Below, in pieces: positions 33,481-44,209 of a stretch of DNA of 64,000 bases. Numbering within the stretch: position 1 is the stretch's first letter; every line of letters begins with the position of its first letter. The stretch comes from Isoetes taiwanensis. Its lineage: Eukaryota; Streptophyta; Lycopodiopsida; Isoetales; Isoetaceae. Location of the stretch: contig JAJEKV010000018.1 of NCBI GenBank assembly GCA_021234155.1, forward strand, positions 18,434,583 through 18,498,582, in the 5' to 3' direction. The notes under the pieces were generated by a model that had not been told where the DNA came from, searched no databases, and saw only the letters and a list, made by a program, of their open reading frames with translations. The position numbers were made by a program, and so were the translations under genes.

Positions 33481-33616
33481 CTCGCCCAAACTTGACCAAA
33501 ACAGCTCCAAATTGACCAAATAAAGGGGTCGATTACGCCTTTGATTTGATGAGCCCATCACCCTTACACCATTAGTTTACCCAAATTGGACACCTTTGAT
33601 CGAAATGAGACCCGAT

Positions 33617-33680
33617 GTCTCATAGCTCGTACTGGTCGTAAAACAAAAAGTTAGTTTTGAAGCCGGCGGCAAGGCGTGAA
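33617..33680 (+). repeat. Leader hairpin 4
   Basis: Fourth copy: GTCTCATAGCTCGTACTGG ... TTAGTTTTGAAGCCGGCGGC then AAGGCGTGAAC. It is recognisable but the most eroded. Spacing to hairpin 3 is about 200 bp, close to the 190 bp between hairpins 1 and 2. Confidence 0.72.
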
Positions 33681-33870
33681 CCTCTTACCATTTTCTTCAC
33701 CGGGACTTGTCAAAGTCACCTTCAACCTCTTGCATAGCATCTTTGAGGTAACCTAGCCTTGTTCAAGCATCTCATATAGTCCTCAAACCCCTATTTTGAC
33801 CTCGGATAAGTTAGAATTACCCAATCCTAGGAAATTTTCAAGTCATCCAAAATTAGGGTTTCCCCTTTTT

Positions 33871-33881
33871 CTATAAATAGA
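33871..33881 (+). promoter_or_regulatory. TATA box of module B
   Basis: CTATAAATAGA, 119 bp before the ATG at 33,990, homologous with the module A box. Confidence 0.65.
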
Positions 33882-33989
33882 CCCCTCATTTCTCGGATAG
33901 CACCCTACAAATCTGCTCCTGCCCTTCTAGCCCGATTTCCCAACTCCTGGCTCTTGCAACCATTTGTTACCCTCTTACGCAATTAATCA

Positions 33990-35480
33990 ATGGCAACCGA
34001 TTTCGAGGAGATGGTGCAGGCCGGCGCTCATCTTTCTTGAGGGCGGCGTCGACCAAATCTTCGGATCTTGGGGAAGGAGGTAGACGCGTCAAGCAACCTT
34101 GCACGCGACCCGGCTTATAGTAGAGTCTTGGTGAGTTCCAAGCTAGGGTAGAACCGGTAGCTAGTGCAACTCCCCTTGTGTAGGATATTTTGTTCCTAGG
34201 CGGTCCCTAGGCGGCATTAGGCGATGTCCCGAACATCGCCAAATACCTCACAAACAAAGCGCGCACCGCACACCGGAGCCAATGGTCCTAAGCGTCAGCG
34301 GGACCAAGTACTTCTCTTTCAACACTGCCACGGCAATCTTTCTCACCCACCGTGCGAGAACACCGTGGGGAAAGCTCCATTCCCCCATGGACGTGGACCC
34401 ATTAGCCATAGCAGTAGAACAAGCGGCCTCACACGGTATGAAGAGGAGAGGGAAGGGAAGGAAGAAGACTCGGATGAGCGGGAATCGAGGGAAGAGGAAG
34501 ACTATGTCGAGCTCGACCGAAGCGGCGACAAGCGAGCGAGGAGTGGCAAGACGAAAGAAGCCGGCAGACTCTCAGAGGCGCCACCCCTCGGGTTAGGCAT
34601 CACAAGCCTAGCTCCCATTATCATCGAAAGGTGAGGAGTTTCGCAGCCCTAAGCGACATTCAAAACCCCCGGAGTGCAGGGAAAGGGAGTACCGACTGAA
34701 GAGTTGCTGCACCAACTCCGAAGAAGCGGACTTGGGCGACTTCATCGTCAGGAAGTCGACTTCCCCCTCAAGTAAGGGAAGCCGACACTTACGGGAGAGT
34801 TTACCTCGGACATCAAAGCACGTTAACAACATCGGCGGTGATTATGGGCGGAGACAAGGCCGGAGAACAAGCTACCGCCCGGAGGAAGAGTTCCCTTGCT
34901 CTTGAGGAACAAATGGGGATCCGCTATGCGACCTCAAACATCCTAGCGGCAAGCTTCGTCCTGACACCTCCCAGGAGAGGGCGACGGCCGAGTCGACCTC
35001 GGGAGGGCTTCCTTATGATCGGAGACTTCTGGGGAGCTCACCACGGTGGAGGTTGATGATTTGAGCGGAACCTGACAGAGTGGATACCGAAAGTGGCGAA
35101 GGCCGCCCATAGCGCCGAGTCACTCACGGTATTACACCCGCAACGCTGATGGATGGAAGAATAGCGGTTATCCTTAAGTTCACCCCGAGGCGAGGAAGGA
35201 TATCGTTGCTGATTGCACTCGAGATTGGCCGGCATCGCGGTTACCCTTAACACCCGGTATGCAATCACGGTGTGAAGAAGCGGTAGCTTTTCGGCGTCTT
35301 CGACCGCCATACCTTACGGTGGGCGGGCAAGATTTGTCGATGCGGCGGCTTATACCTCCCCACGCTGAGAATAGAAGATTTGGCAAAGAGCATTACAAGG
35401 TGGATCTCCAGCCAATGTCTTAGGAACTTGGGCCATTGATTGGGAACACCCAAGTGAAAAAGTTCACGGAGGATAATCCA
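33990..35480 (+). pseudogene. Module B ORF of the chromovirus, unknown protein
   Basis: It starts MATDFEEMVQAGAHL and continues in shifted frames. The readable blocks are acidic and arginine-rich (DSDERESREEEDYVELDRSG) and, near 34,900, LALEEQMGIRYATSNILAAS. I recognise no Gag, protease or other domain. The ORF lies between hairpins 3/4 and the gag-pol frame. AT-rich sequence ATATAAAATATAAATATAATA (35,542-35,562) follows and may serve as poly(A) region or next promoter. It is frameshifted throughout like its neighbours. Confidence 0.45.
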
Positions 35481-35610
35481 TCTTACCAGGCATCAACAGG
35501 AATGATTAGCGATGTAGTTGCAATTTCTTGTATTAGTGTAATATAAAATATAAATATAATATTCTCTTGCACTATAAATGTTTGTTGATATATTTTGTGT
35601 CCCCTCAACC

Positions 35611-36900
35611 ATGCCAACAAACATAAGTAATGCAAAGAAAGCAAGGAAAACTAACCATGTAGATATGAACCACTTGTGTATGCGACTAGAGGCTGGCCGG
35701 GAGAGCGACAAGCTGCGGGGAACTTCTGGAGGAACAGAGCCCGCCCGGAGCCCGCCCGGCAAAGGAACCCGCTTGAAGAATTTGGACAAATGACCCCGAG
35801 AAGAAGAAATATCGCAAATGAGGGCCGGACCTCGAGCGGATAAAGGCTTTGCTAGCCGCACTGGCGAAGCAGGTTCGGTGGGTAACGCTCAACCGCCTAA
35901 GCATCAGCTCGGAGAAGCGGTAGAGACAAGAAGAGGAGCAAGAGAGGAAGGTCCCCAGCTTCCGGACTCCTCAGAGCTCAAGCTTCGGATTCGACTTCCG
36001 ATCCCGAGGAAGAAGAAGGGCGTAAACCAAGTCGAAGCGGACAAAAGGCGAGAGGAACCCCGGACGGACGACAAAGGGACCACAAGAACCGGACTACAGG
36101 AAAGTGGACTCGCATTGGGAAATGTTTGGAAGGCGGAAGCTCGAGCAATTCTCGAGGCGAGAACAAGTCGAGCATGGAGGCAGAGGCTTGGCTTGACGAG
36201 ATGGCGAGCTACGGCAATGCCTATGGTATGAAGGATAAGGATAAAGGCGGGGTAGCAACAGCGAACCCGAAGGGCAAAAGACGCATTTGGTGGAAGGGCT
36301 ATGCCAAGGCTCATGGCTTAGCGGGGATGCTTGCGGGTTCAAGAAGTTTGCTAAAGCCTTCAAAGCGCCATTCGTCCCAAGAGAGCACAAGTCGGATGAT
36401 GCGGCGGTTCACGAGGTTGCGGCAAGGCAACAAGCATTCTGTAAGAAATACACGGAGGAATTTATGAGGCTAAAATTTGTATGTGCCAAAGTTAGGTGAA
36501 AGCACGCAGTTGAAAGCTACATTGAAGGTCCGAATGAGGAGATCCATAAGCTTGTAAGGGCAATAAACCCGAAACGATTATCGAAGCGGAGTCCAAGGCA
36601 ATAAGTTTGCAAGAGCGGGACCTCAGAATAGCGGGGAGTATTACCAAGATAAAGGCAAAGGTGCCCGGGTTTGGCCGAGGGGCGGCAAACCCGGGACCGG
36701 CTAGAGCCCCATATAGTGGCAATCAAGGGAAGCGGCGGGGAGAAGAAGCGGTATCTTTCAAAGACAAGCAGGAAGGGCAAACTACTCCAAAGCGGTCGCG
36801 ATCCTTTCTGCGAGCCATGCCCAAGGAAAAGAGAGAGGAGTGCATAGAAAAGCGGCTTTGCCGGGTGTTTCAAGCCAGGCCATAGGGCGACAAAGCGCCC
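35611..36900 (+). pseudogene. Chromovirus Gag
   Basis: The capsid-like part is clear at 36,290-36,620: AKAHGLAGM, FKKFAKAFKAPFVPREHKSD, TEEFMRLKFVCAK, then ESYIEGPNEEIHKLVRAI. A degenerate zinc knuckle (GCFKPGHRATKRP) lies near 36,865. The candidate start is MPTNISNAKKARKTNH at 35,611, preceded by CTATAAATG at 35,572. The frame changes many times, so the borders are approximate. Confidence 0.65.
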
Positions 36901-37419
36901 ATATGTCATGAGTCTGGCCTTAGCAGAGTTGGGAGATTGGGACACTTTGGCCCGGCGGCGGCGGCGAGGAGGCGCGACTACGACCGGGGTGAGTGTCATA
37001 TCTTTGCCGCAATAGATCTGAGCAAGCGAGAGCCCGGTATAAAGTAATTTCCACGATTGGGAAAGGCCAAGGCCAAGTCATTTATAGTCCCGATAGATTA
37101 GGGAAGTAGCCATAACTTTGCATCTCCCATAATGGTTCAAATGTTGAAGTTGAAACCATTAAAGTCAAAGCCAAGGCCCGTTGTCTTAGCAAGTGGGGCG
37201 GTAAAGGCGACTGGCGAGTAAAAAGAATCAACTTTGACATCGACTTGCGGGGATTAAGATCCGGATGGGGAGGAGGTAATGGGCATCGGCAAATCTGACT
37301 TGATAATAGGTATGGAGTACCTTGGACCAGCGAGGGGCCATTATTGATTGTGGAAGCGGAAGGTGACCTTCCCAACACCCGACGGCAAGATCATTGAGAT
37401 AACTTGGTAAAGAAGTTGT

Positions 37420-38330
37420 TCCCATCATGCGGTGTATGTCTTCTAAGCTACTGTTCAAGTGCATCAAGAGTGAGCAAGTAGCATACATCTTCAAGCTTGA
37501 GATTAGTGAGCGGAATTGGAAGGAAGCAAAAAGACAAGATGCTCGACAAGTTGCGAAGCAAATAGCTAAGTTGATCGCGGAGTTCCACGATCTCTTTCGA
37601 GATGAGATTAAGCAGCTCCCTCCTTATAGAAGTCGAGTGCGAGATAGCTTTTCGAGCAGGAAACAAAACCAACAAGCAAGGCTCCATATAGAATGACAAG
37701 CGGGGAGTTGTCCGGAACTGAAAAAGCGATTCGCGAGGAGCTGCTGCTTTCGACCTAGGTTTCATTAGACCTAGTGTCTCCGCCGTTTGGGCGCCCATTC
37801 TTTTTGTCAAGAAGAAGGATGGATCTTTGAGGATGTGCATAGACTATAGGCGGTTGAATAAGCACACCATTAAGAACAAGTATCGCTTCCAAGATCGAGG
37901 GCGACTTGATGGATCGACTTCAAGGAGCAAAGATCTTCTCCAAAATCGACTTAAAGGTCGAGGTTATCATCGGATACGGATAAAGGAGGAGGATATCCAC
38001 AAGACCGCCTTCCGGGGCCGGTATGGGCATTATGAGTTCACGGTGATGCCTTTTCGACTTATCAAATGCCCCCTTAGCGTTCATGAGGCTCATGAGCGAT
38101 ATCTTCGAGGAGTTCACGGACACCTTTGTGATTGTTTTCTTTGATGACATTTTGGTGTATAGCAGATCCCTTGAAACGCGTGCAACACTTGAGAAGGGTG
38201 CTAGAGAAGTTGAAGAGGCACGGTTATGCGCCAAGTTGTCGAAGTGCCACCGCCAAAAAGAGAAGGTGGAATACCTTGGTCATGTGATCTCGGCGAAGGC
38301 ATCTCGGCGGACCCGCCAAGATTGAAGCAG
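37420..38330 (+). pseudogene. Chromovirus reverse transcriptase
   Basis: [20 protein letters not shown] and [13 protein letters not shown] are followed by [20 protein letters not shown] and the catalytic [16 protein letters not shown] at about 38,125-38,170. YxDD is FFDD here. Downstream is KCHRQKEKVEYLGHVIS. These are standard Gypsy RT blocks in the correct order. Frameshifts occur roughly every 100-200 bp. A protease could not be identified upstream. Confidence 0.9.
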
Positions 38331-38940
38331 TGATTCGGTGGCGGCGCCCGAAGAATGTGCACGCGAGGTCGAGAAGTTTTCTCGGTCTAGCAGGGTACTA
38401 CGGGAAGTTCGTGAAGAACTTTGCTAAGATAGCAGCCCGGATTAGCGCACTGACGAGGCGAGAGAAGGTGAAAGATTGGGTAGAGCATTGGCACAAGAAA
38501 GCCCAAAAGGGGTTTGAATTGTTGAAAGAAGCTCGGCGGCGGCCCTATCTTGACCTTGCGGACCGGAGAAAAATAAGCTTGTAGCAACAGATCGCGAGTA
38601 AAGATAGCTCAAAGTCGCGGTGCTTATGCAAGAAGAGGCGTGTGGTAGCGTATGATTCGAAAAGATGAACGGCCAGACGGCGCTACCCAACGCACGATCA
38701 GGAATTGCTTGCGGTTGTCAGGGCATTAAGAATATGGAGGCACTATCTCTTGGGAAGGAAGTTCCAATTGGATACAGACCATCAGAGCCTCCAATATGTA
38801 TTCACGCAACCACACCTTAATCACGAGGGCAGCGGAGATGGATGGAGTTCCTCGAAGAATATGACTTTGATATAGTCTACAAGCGGGGAAGCTCAATGTG
38901 GTAGTAGATGCTTTCAAGGCATCCCACGACAACTAGAGTG
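38330..38940 (+). pseudogene. Chromovirus RNase H
   Basis: FLGLAGYYGKFVKNFAKIA (RT connection) is followed by LLKEARRRPYLDLAD. A block near 38,700-38,930, read across frames, corresponds to [20 protein letters not shown] and [13 protein letters not shown]. It is broken by stops at 38,581 and later. Confidence 0.8.
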
Positions 38941-39129
38941 CATTGCAATGCAATTTCGGCGCTCTCGGTGACTTTGGTAAGAAGATTGAAGAGTCCTTGC
39001 CAGCGGATGTGGATTTTGAGGGAAGTATGGGCAAGCCTCTCTAAGGAGGCTAGAAACGGATAAAAGGCGGGAGGCCTTCAAGCATTATAAGAAGGAAGGC
39101 AACCTGTTATACCATAAGAACAAGTTGTG

Positions 39130-40060
39130 CGTGCAGAATCATCGGTGTAAGGAAGTTGATCCTCCATGACACGCACAACGGGCCAATAAGCTGGCCATGC
39201 GGGATTCATGAAAACATATTTCAAAGTCTTGGCAACTATTATTGGCGGGAATGAAGAAGCAAATAGCTTCGCTACATCAAGGAATGTCGGCTATGCCGGC
39301 CAGACGTGCGCGGAGCGAGCAATTCGGGGGCATTAGAGCCATTAGCGGTGCCAAACGCTAAGTGGGAGGTAATCAGCATGGACTTCATCATAGGACTCCC
39401 AAGAACAGCGAGAGGCAAGGATGCCTTGATGGTAGTGGTCGACAAGTTGTCGAAAATGGCACATTTGTGCCTTGCGGGACCACGAATCTGACTATGGATA
39501 CGACAAAGCTCTTCACCAAAGGAGATCTTCGGGCTTCATGGCATGCCAAGGGAGATTATCTCCGAGCGGGGATCGAAGTTCATGAGTGCCTTTTGGCAAG
39601 ACCTCTTTGCGACGATTCAGACCAAGCTATCCATGAGCACGGCGTATCATCCTCAGACGGATGGCCAGACGGAGCGGACCAACATGATCTTAGAAGACAT
39701 GCTACGAAACTATGTCTGGAATAAGCAAAGTATGTGGGAAGAATTCATTCACTTGGTGGAGTTTGCATACAATAGCACAAGCGGGGAATCGTCCCAAAAT
39801 GTCGCCATTTATGATCAATTATGGCTATCGATTGCCTAACTCGGACACTTGGCACAACCAGGTGTCAAAAGTAGAAGTTTCGCGGCCGAGATGTTGGCCG
39901 ATATCGGCAGCTTCGTGGAAGAAGTTCGAGGTTATACGCTAGCGGCAAGAAGTCGTCGAGAAGAGCATCGCCGACAAGCATCGAAGCAGTCGAGAGAGTT
40001 CAAAGTTGGAGATGATGTATGGCTCAAGATAAAGGTGAAGCGGTGAAGCTTCGGGATTGG
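39130..40060 (+). pseudogene. Chromovirus integrase
   Basis: The core has ISMDFIIGLPRTARGKDALM then [12 protein letters not shown], the second Asp region DRGSKFMS-like (read as ERGSKFMSAFW), and TAYHPQTDGQTERTNMILED with the catalytic Glu. Then come MWEEFIHLVEFAYN and the tail VRGYTLAARSRREEHRRQAS, GDDVWLKIKVKR. Same family as the relic at 2.9-4.1 kb. Confidence 0.9.
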
Positions 40061-40079
40061 CAATTGCAAGAAGCTTGCT

Positions 40080-40467
40080 CCAAGGTGGGCTGGACCCTTG
40101 AGAATAATCAAGAGAGTAGGTAATCAATCCTACAAGTTGGATTTGCCGGCACACCTAAAGATTCATAAGGTCTTCCCGTGAGTTTGTTGAAGAAGCATAC
40201 TCCAAATCGAGGCGAAGTCTTGGACACTCAACGTTGTTGGAAATGCCGGAGGAGGTGGAAATAGTTCGAAATGATCCTTGATAAAGCTTTCAAGAAGACA
40301 AGGAGATCGGAGTTCCTCCAATACTTGGTCAAATGGAAGCACTTGCGATGGAAGGCGGCGTGGGTACTTAAGAAGGATTTAGTAAAGCGGTACCCACGGT
40401 TTATGGAGCAATGGGGACGGGCAAGGTCATCTCAGAAGAAATCGGCTCAGGCATGTCGATTTGTGTA
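40080..40467 (+). pseudogene. Chromovirus C-terminal linker and chromodomain
   Basis: NQSYKLDLPAHLKIHK is followed, after frame changes, by KKTRRSEFLQYLVKWKHLRW and AWVLKKDLVKRYPRFMEQW. The aromatic and acidic residues of the chromodomain fold can be followed although one position (E/D after HLR) is shifted. A stop follows at 40,467. Confidence 0.85.
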
Positions 40468-41310
40468 GGTTAATTCTTGTATAGATTAATCTACGCATGC
40501 AACCTATGCTTGGTATGGGTCGCATGCGTTGTTACCGATGATGAGACCACTACGGTGATCTCTAGGGCGTGGTGTAATGTCAATGTAGGCATGACCGCGT
40601 TTCCGATTGGGCGAGTGGAAGGTAGATTAGAAAGTCTACTTCTGTTCCACGGAAGTAGACGACCTCGAGAGAAAGGAGGTCATTAAGGAATGCATTGATA
40701 GGGAAAGCACCTTTAGCCCCATATATGCTTTGATAGGAGGAATCCATCCTTCCGCCCCCCCGAGAAGGATATCCTCCTGTTGGGCAACTAAAGGTGTAGG
40801 CATGAGCGGCATATAGGCATATAGGCGCTGTCTCCACGGCCATTATGGAAGATTCATCCTCTTCCTACGCCGGGAGATTAGCCATGCATTCATGTAGATA
40901 GGTGGGGTGGTCACCATATAACCAAAATTTATTAAATAATTAAAACGGTACTAACGTAGTGTAGGCGACCTGAACCGGTAGGAGGCTCTCAAGAGCAAGG
41001 AGGTCGAGCTACGAAGACTTGCAACACAAGTTTTGTTGGAATGTGTTGCAAGGAATGAAGAGTACCTCGGACAATAATTATAGATATGAAATGTTGAAAT
41101 CTTGTCTAACTTAAGATAGTGAATACCTTGTTTAATGATGTTGTGAATTGTTAAGTATTCCATAGTATGATGACGTGATAATGTTTTAAAAATATTACCT
41201 TAGGGTAATCACGGTAAATGTATAACTATTATATTGTATGCATCACGTTGATTGCGATTGCAGTTAGGAAGATCCCAAGGTGGGGAGACCCGCGATCTTT
41301 GCCGGACGAC
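40468..41310 (+). other. Non-coding 3' internal region of the chromovirus
   Basis: No reading frame is recognised between the chromodomain and the polypurine tract. Contains AT-rich TTTATTAAATAATTAAAA near 40,928. Confidence 0.55.
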
Positions 41311-41317
41311 ATCATTT

Positions 41318-41331
41318 CAAGGTGGGGAGAA
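41318..41331 (+). promoter_or_regulatory. Chromovirus polypurine tract
   Basis: CAAGGTGGGGAGAA immediately before the TGTGGCG start of the 3' LTR. A sister tract (CCCAAGGTGGGGAGACC) occurs 54 bp upstream at about 41,274. Confidence 0.85.
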
Positions 41332-42890
41332 TGTGGCGTTTCAAAGCCACGATTATACGGCCCCGGGGCGTATCTTTATCTTTGCCAAATCCAGCGTACC
41401 GCCACTCCGACCGGCGATGTGCGTAGCGGATAGCGGGTAAGTAGCCCTAGGGGCAACTTGCTAGGAGTGTTCATATATTATTAATGTGCACATGTGCACA
41501 TTAATGAGGGCACACCTTTCCATGTTGGCATATTTTGCCACCTAGCCATTAAAGGCAAGTGGGGCCTTTCCAATTATCCCACATGCCAAATTGGGTAATT
41601 GGAAACCCTAGCCTAAACCCCATGTCTATTTAGGGTAGGAAAACCCTAGCTTGCTAGTTTTTAGTCCTTAGGGTTTTAGAGCTCGGTTTTGGCCCCAGGC
41701 CAAAAAGCGCCTCCCGAGGCGCTTGCCCAAGAATTGCGCCATCGGTTCCCCGAATTGATCATTTCGGCGGGATGGTTGAACTTCGGGGGGAGGAGCCACT
41801 CCAAGGATCGGGGTATTTGGTCAATTTAATAGCTTAAACCGTCTTCTAGTCATAGAATCGGTGGGTTTAGACTATTAAATTGCCCATAGTAGCTATCTAG
41901 ATCTTAGATCTGGGACACTAACTAAAGAACCTAACTCTATGATTAGATCTAGTTCTTTAGTTCTTCTGTGATGTATTTGGATGATGTATACATTGTGAAC
42001 TCCTTGTATTGGGAAGGGGGTAGAGGCCCTAAAGCTTGTAGTTGATGCTCCTAGAGTAGCCTCTCTAGCACTGCTGTAGATTGGCTTTTTGTGTACAAGA
42101 GCCACACCGGTTTGTGGGTGAAGGGGCCGAGACCGGCTAAGAAGGAGGTTCATGTTCGACTCTGAGCGATCCCCACGGTGTGTAAAGCCTGGGGATCATT
42201 GTGACTAGGTCTAATGGCTTACCCACCGAAAGCGGGTAAGGCATGGGCTCACACAGAGTGAAGTGGTGTACACTTTCCGGTGGGTTCGGTCGAACACGGG
42301 CGGTGGCCCTCTAGTCACCTTGAGTCAAAGCATGTAGATCTCGGAGGGAGTGATCCCTACACGCCCCATCAGGCCCGGGAGGATGAGACCCGGGAATAGC
42401 CCCCTCGGCTATGCATCCGTGGGCTACTTGGTCGAGGTCCCAACACTTTTCAAACCTACTGCAAAGTGTGCTGTGGGAGGGGCGGATGGAGTGGACAACC
42501 CTAGGCCATGTTCTTATACCCGGCCAAATCCATCGCCATGAATCTCATGCGCAATGAACTCTGGAGACCCAAGCCGTCGGATCCTCCTTGAGTCTGAGCC
42601 TTGGGTAGGATTCCCCTATGTGATGGCGACAATGTCTATGCAGATGTTGATATACCACCCTTCCGGGTGGATGGAGGATTATGTTGAGTAATCGACATGT
42701 ATGTTTACGCTTCCGCTAGCCTAGGTAGGCCACGAGGGAGACAGGTAGAATGACACCTTCACTCTTCCCACTTTGGGACTCGTTACAGGTGCGATGATAT
42801 GTGGAGGGCCCCAGACGACATGGAGTGGTGTGGGGAAGAACTCCTGTTTGTGTACGGTGAGAGCACCGTATACGAGTAGGGGACGTCACA
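41332..42890 (+). repeat. 3' LTR of the chromovirus
   Basis: Begins TGTGGCGTTTCAAAGCCAC and ends GGGGACGTCACA; pairs with 23,664-25,224. Contains the same 26-bp palindrome (41,480-41,505). Confidence 0.9.
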
Positions 42891-43141
42891 TCTTCAATTT
42901 CAATGCTTTCATCACAAAGACTCAAAAAAATTGCATATTGGCACGATTGCATAGAAAACTATAATATGAAACACCTAGAAGGGCATAAAACTACTGCAAT
43001 GCTCTGTAAATTATACAATGTATATATGGTCGAGCATGGAATGCAATAGACAAACGTAGAGCTCTTAAAGTTTTTGCTTTTTACATCCTTCGTCTACTGC
43101 GGTGTTAACATCCATGAGCTTCAAGCACTTTTGCAATTTTT

Positions 43142-43387
43142 TTAGACTCTTGGTGGCACGAACGAGACTAACAAAGATCCTAGGTTTGCTGCTATTCCAC
43201 TAGTTTGGATTCGAGAATCTTCAAAGATTTCAGCTAATTCAAGGAAAACATATCCCAATTCATTAGCCAGAGCAGATGCTCTGAGACGTACAACTTGAAC
43301 AGATGTAGTGGCCACGTTAAATGGCGATTTTTCAAAAATCGGTAATTCTGGTGTGATTGAGACCGACCAACCATGGTTTGCGGCAAT
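43142..43387 (-). pseudogene. Possible exon of an unidentified host gene
   Basis: An 81-residue stop-free stretch on the minus strand has protein-like composition: PELPIFEKSPFNVATTSVQ, then VVRLRASALANELGYVFLEL and AEIFEDSR. Possible splice limits are CAG|AA near 43,350 and a stop at 43,142. I do not recognise the family. It lies 0.7 kb downstream (minus sense) of the TBCD-like exon and could belong to it or to another relic. Confidence 0.3.
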
Positions 43388-43389
43388 TT

Positions 43390-44081
43390 AGAGGATCAAA
43401 GGTTTTGTGTGGCTACAACCAATTAATACACATGATTACATAGATGATGGTATATGCCATATGAATGCAGAAGGACGTTTCTTGAGTCCCAAGAATAGAT
43501 TACTTGTACGAAACATTTGTCTGGAATAAAAACTGTCCTCTGTTTCAAATTTTACATTGAAGATATTATCTAAAAGACATAAGCACGCCTAGTCTATAGC
43601 CAATATAAGTTCCTACAAGGGAGGGTGAGACTTGCCAATGTTATTGATTGAAGCTCCCTGTATTAGAAACACTGCTACTAACAATAGTGAACAACAAGAA
43701 ATTACCACCAGCCAGATTGATTTTGACATCCACCTGATCTAGGGATATGTGTCATAGTACTGACCTACACTAAAGATGGCAACCAGATGACAAGAAGTCA
43801 AGACGCAAAATCCTAACCACATGGGCAATTTCCGAATAATATTGTGCATATTAGAACACTAAGTAATACTCTAGGAATATGCAACAAAGTATAGCTGCAG
43901 AAAGAAAGCTTCTTGGTGCGTACCTTGAGGTATCAGCTGCCCAAGAGAAGTATAGTTGCAGTAGTGCTTCTTTTCGATTTTGTACTCCCATTGAGGAGAT
44001 TCAACACAAAGCATTCATTATTAGAAGTATCTTAGCAATATCTTTGCATCCTTTTAAATCCTGCTTCAATGCTTCTAAAAC
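43390..44081. other. Non-coding or intronic, nothing recognised
   Basis: The minus-strand flank of the TBCD-like exon has a short open segment (EALKQDLKGCKDIAKILLI, about 44,010-44,075) that ends in a stop and might be unrelated intron. Confidence 0.35.
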
Positions 44082-44200
44082 CTGCATTCAATAAGTCTAG
44101 ATACAACAGAGCGCATTATCTCTCCACCTTTTCCACCATATAAACGTGCCTTCTCAGTTGCAGGCACCATATTGGCAACCGCCTTCCGTCTCTCTGCACA
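44082..44200 (-). pseudogene. Exon resembling tubulin-folding cofactor D
   Basis: A 119-bp minus-strand exon bounded by a TTTTAG acceptor and a GCAG|GTTTTAG donor encodes [20 protein letters not shown] then [18 protein letters not shown] without a stop. The phrase [15 protein letters not shown] followed by SRxIECIS is, from memory, typical of plant tubulin-folding cofactor D, a chaperone for the alpha/beta tubulin dimer. No other TBCD exon could be confirmed nearby, so this is an isolated fragment or part of a gene with long introns outside the window. Confidence 0.4.
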
Positions 44201-44209
44201 CTAAAACTT

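Larger units (their letters stand above)
23664..42890 (+). mobile_element. Large chromoviral Gypsy retrotransposon with nested Copia
   Basis: LTRs at 23,664-25,224 and 41,332-42,890 flank an internal region with a primer-binding site, duplicated hairpin/TATA/ORF modules, gag, RT-RNase H, integrase and a chromodomain. Without the 6.1-kb Copia it measures about 13.1 kb, long for a chromovirus. The flanks TCTTA (23,659) and TCTTC (42,891) may be an imperfect 5-bp target duplication. Coding regions are riddled with frameshifts that cluster at CG-containing words, possibly a consensus error. Confidence 0.88.

Noticed and set aside
31800-35600. Region 31.8-35.6 kb as a separate host gene cluster
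   Set aside because: It lies inside one LTR pair together with gag-pol, and its hairpins also occur before the Copia insertion, so it belongs to the chromovirus.
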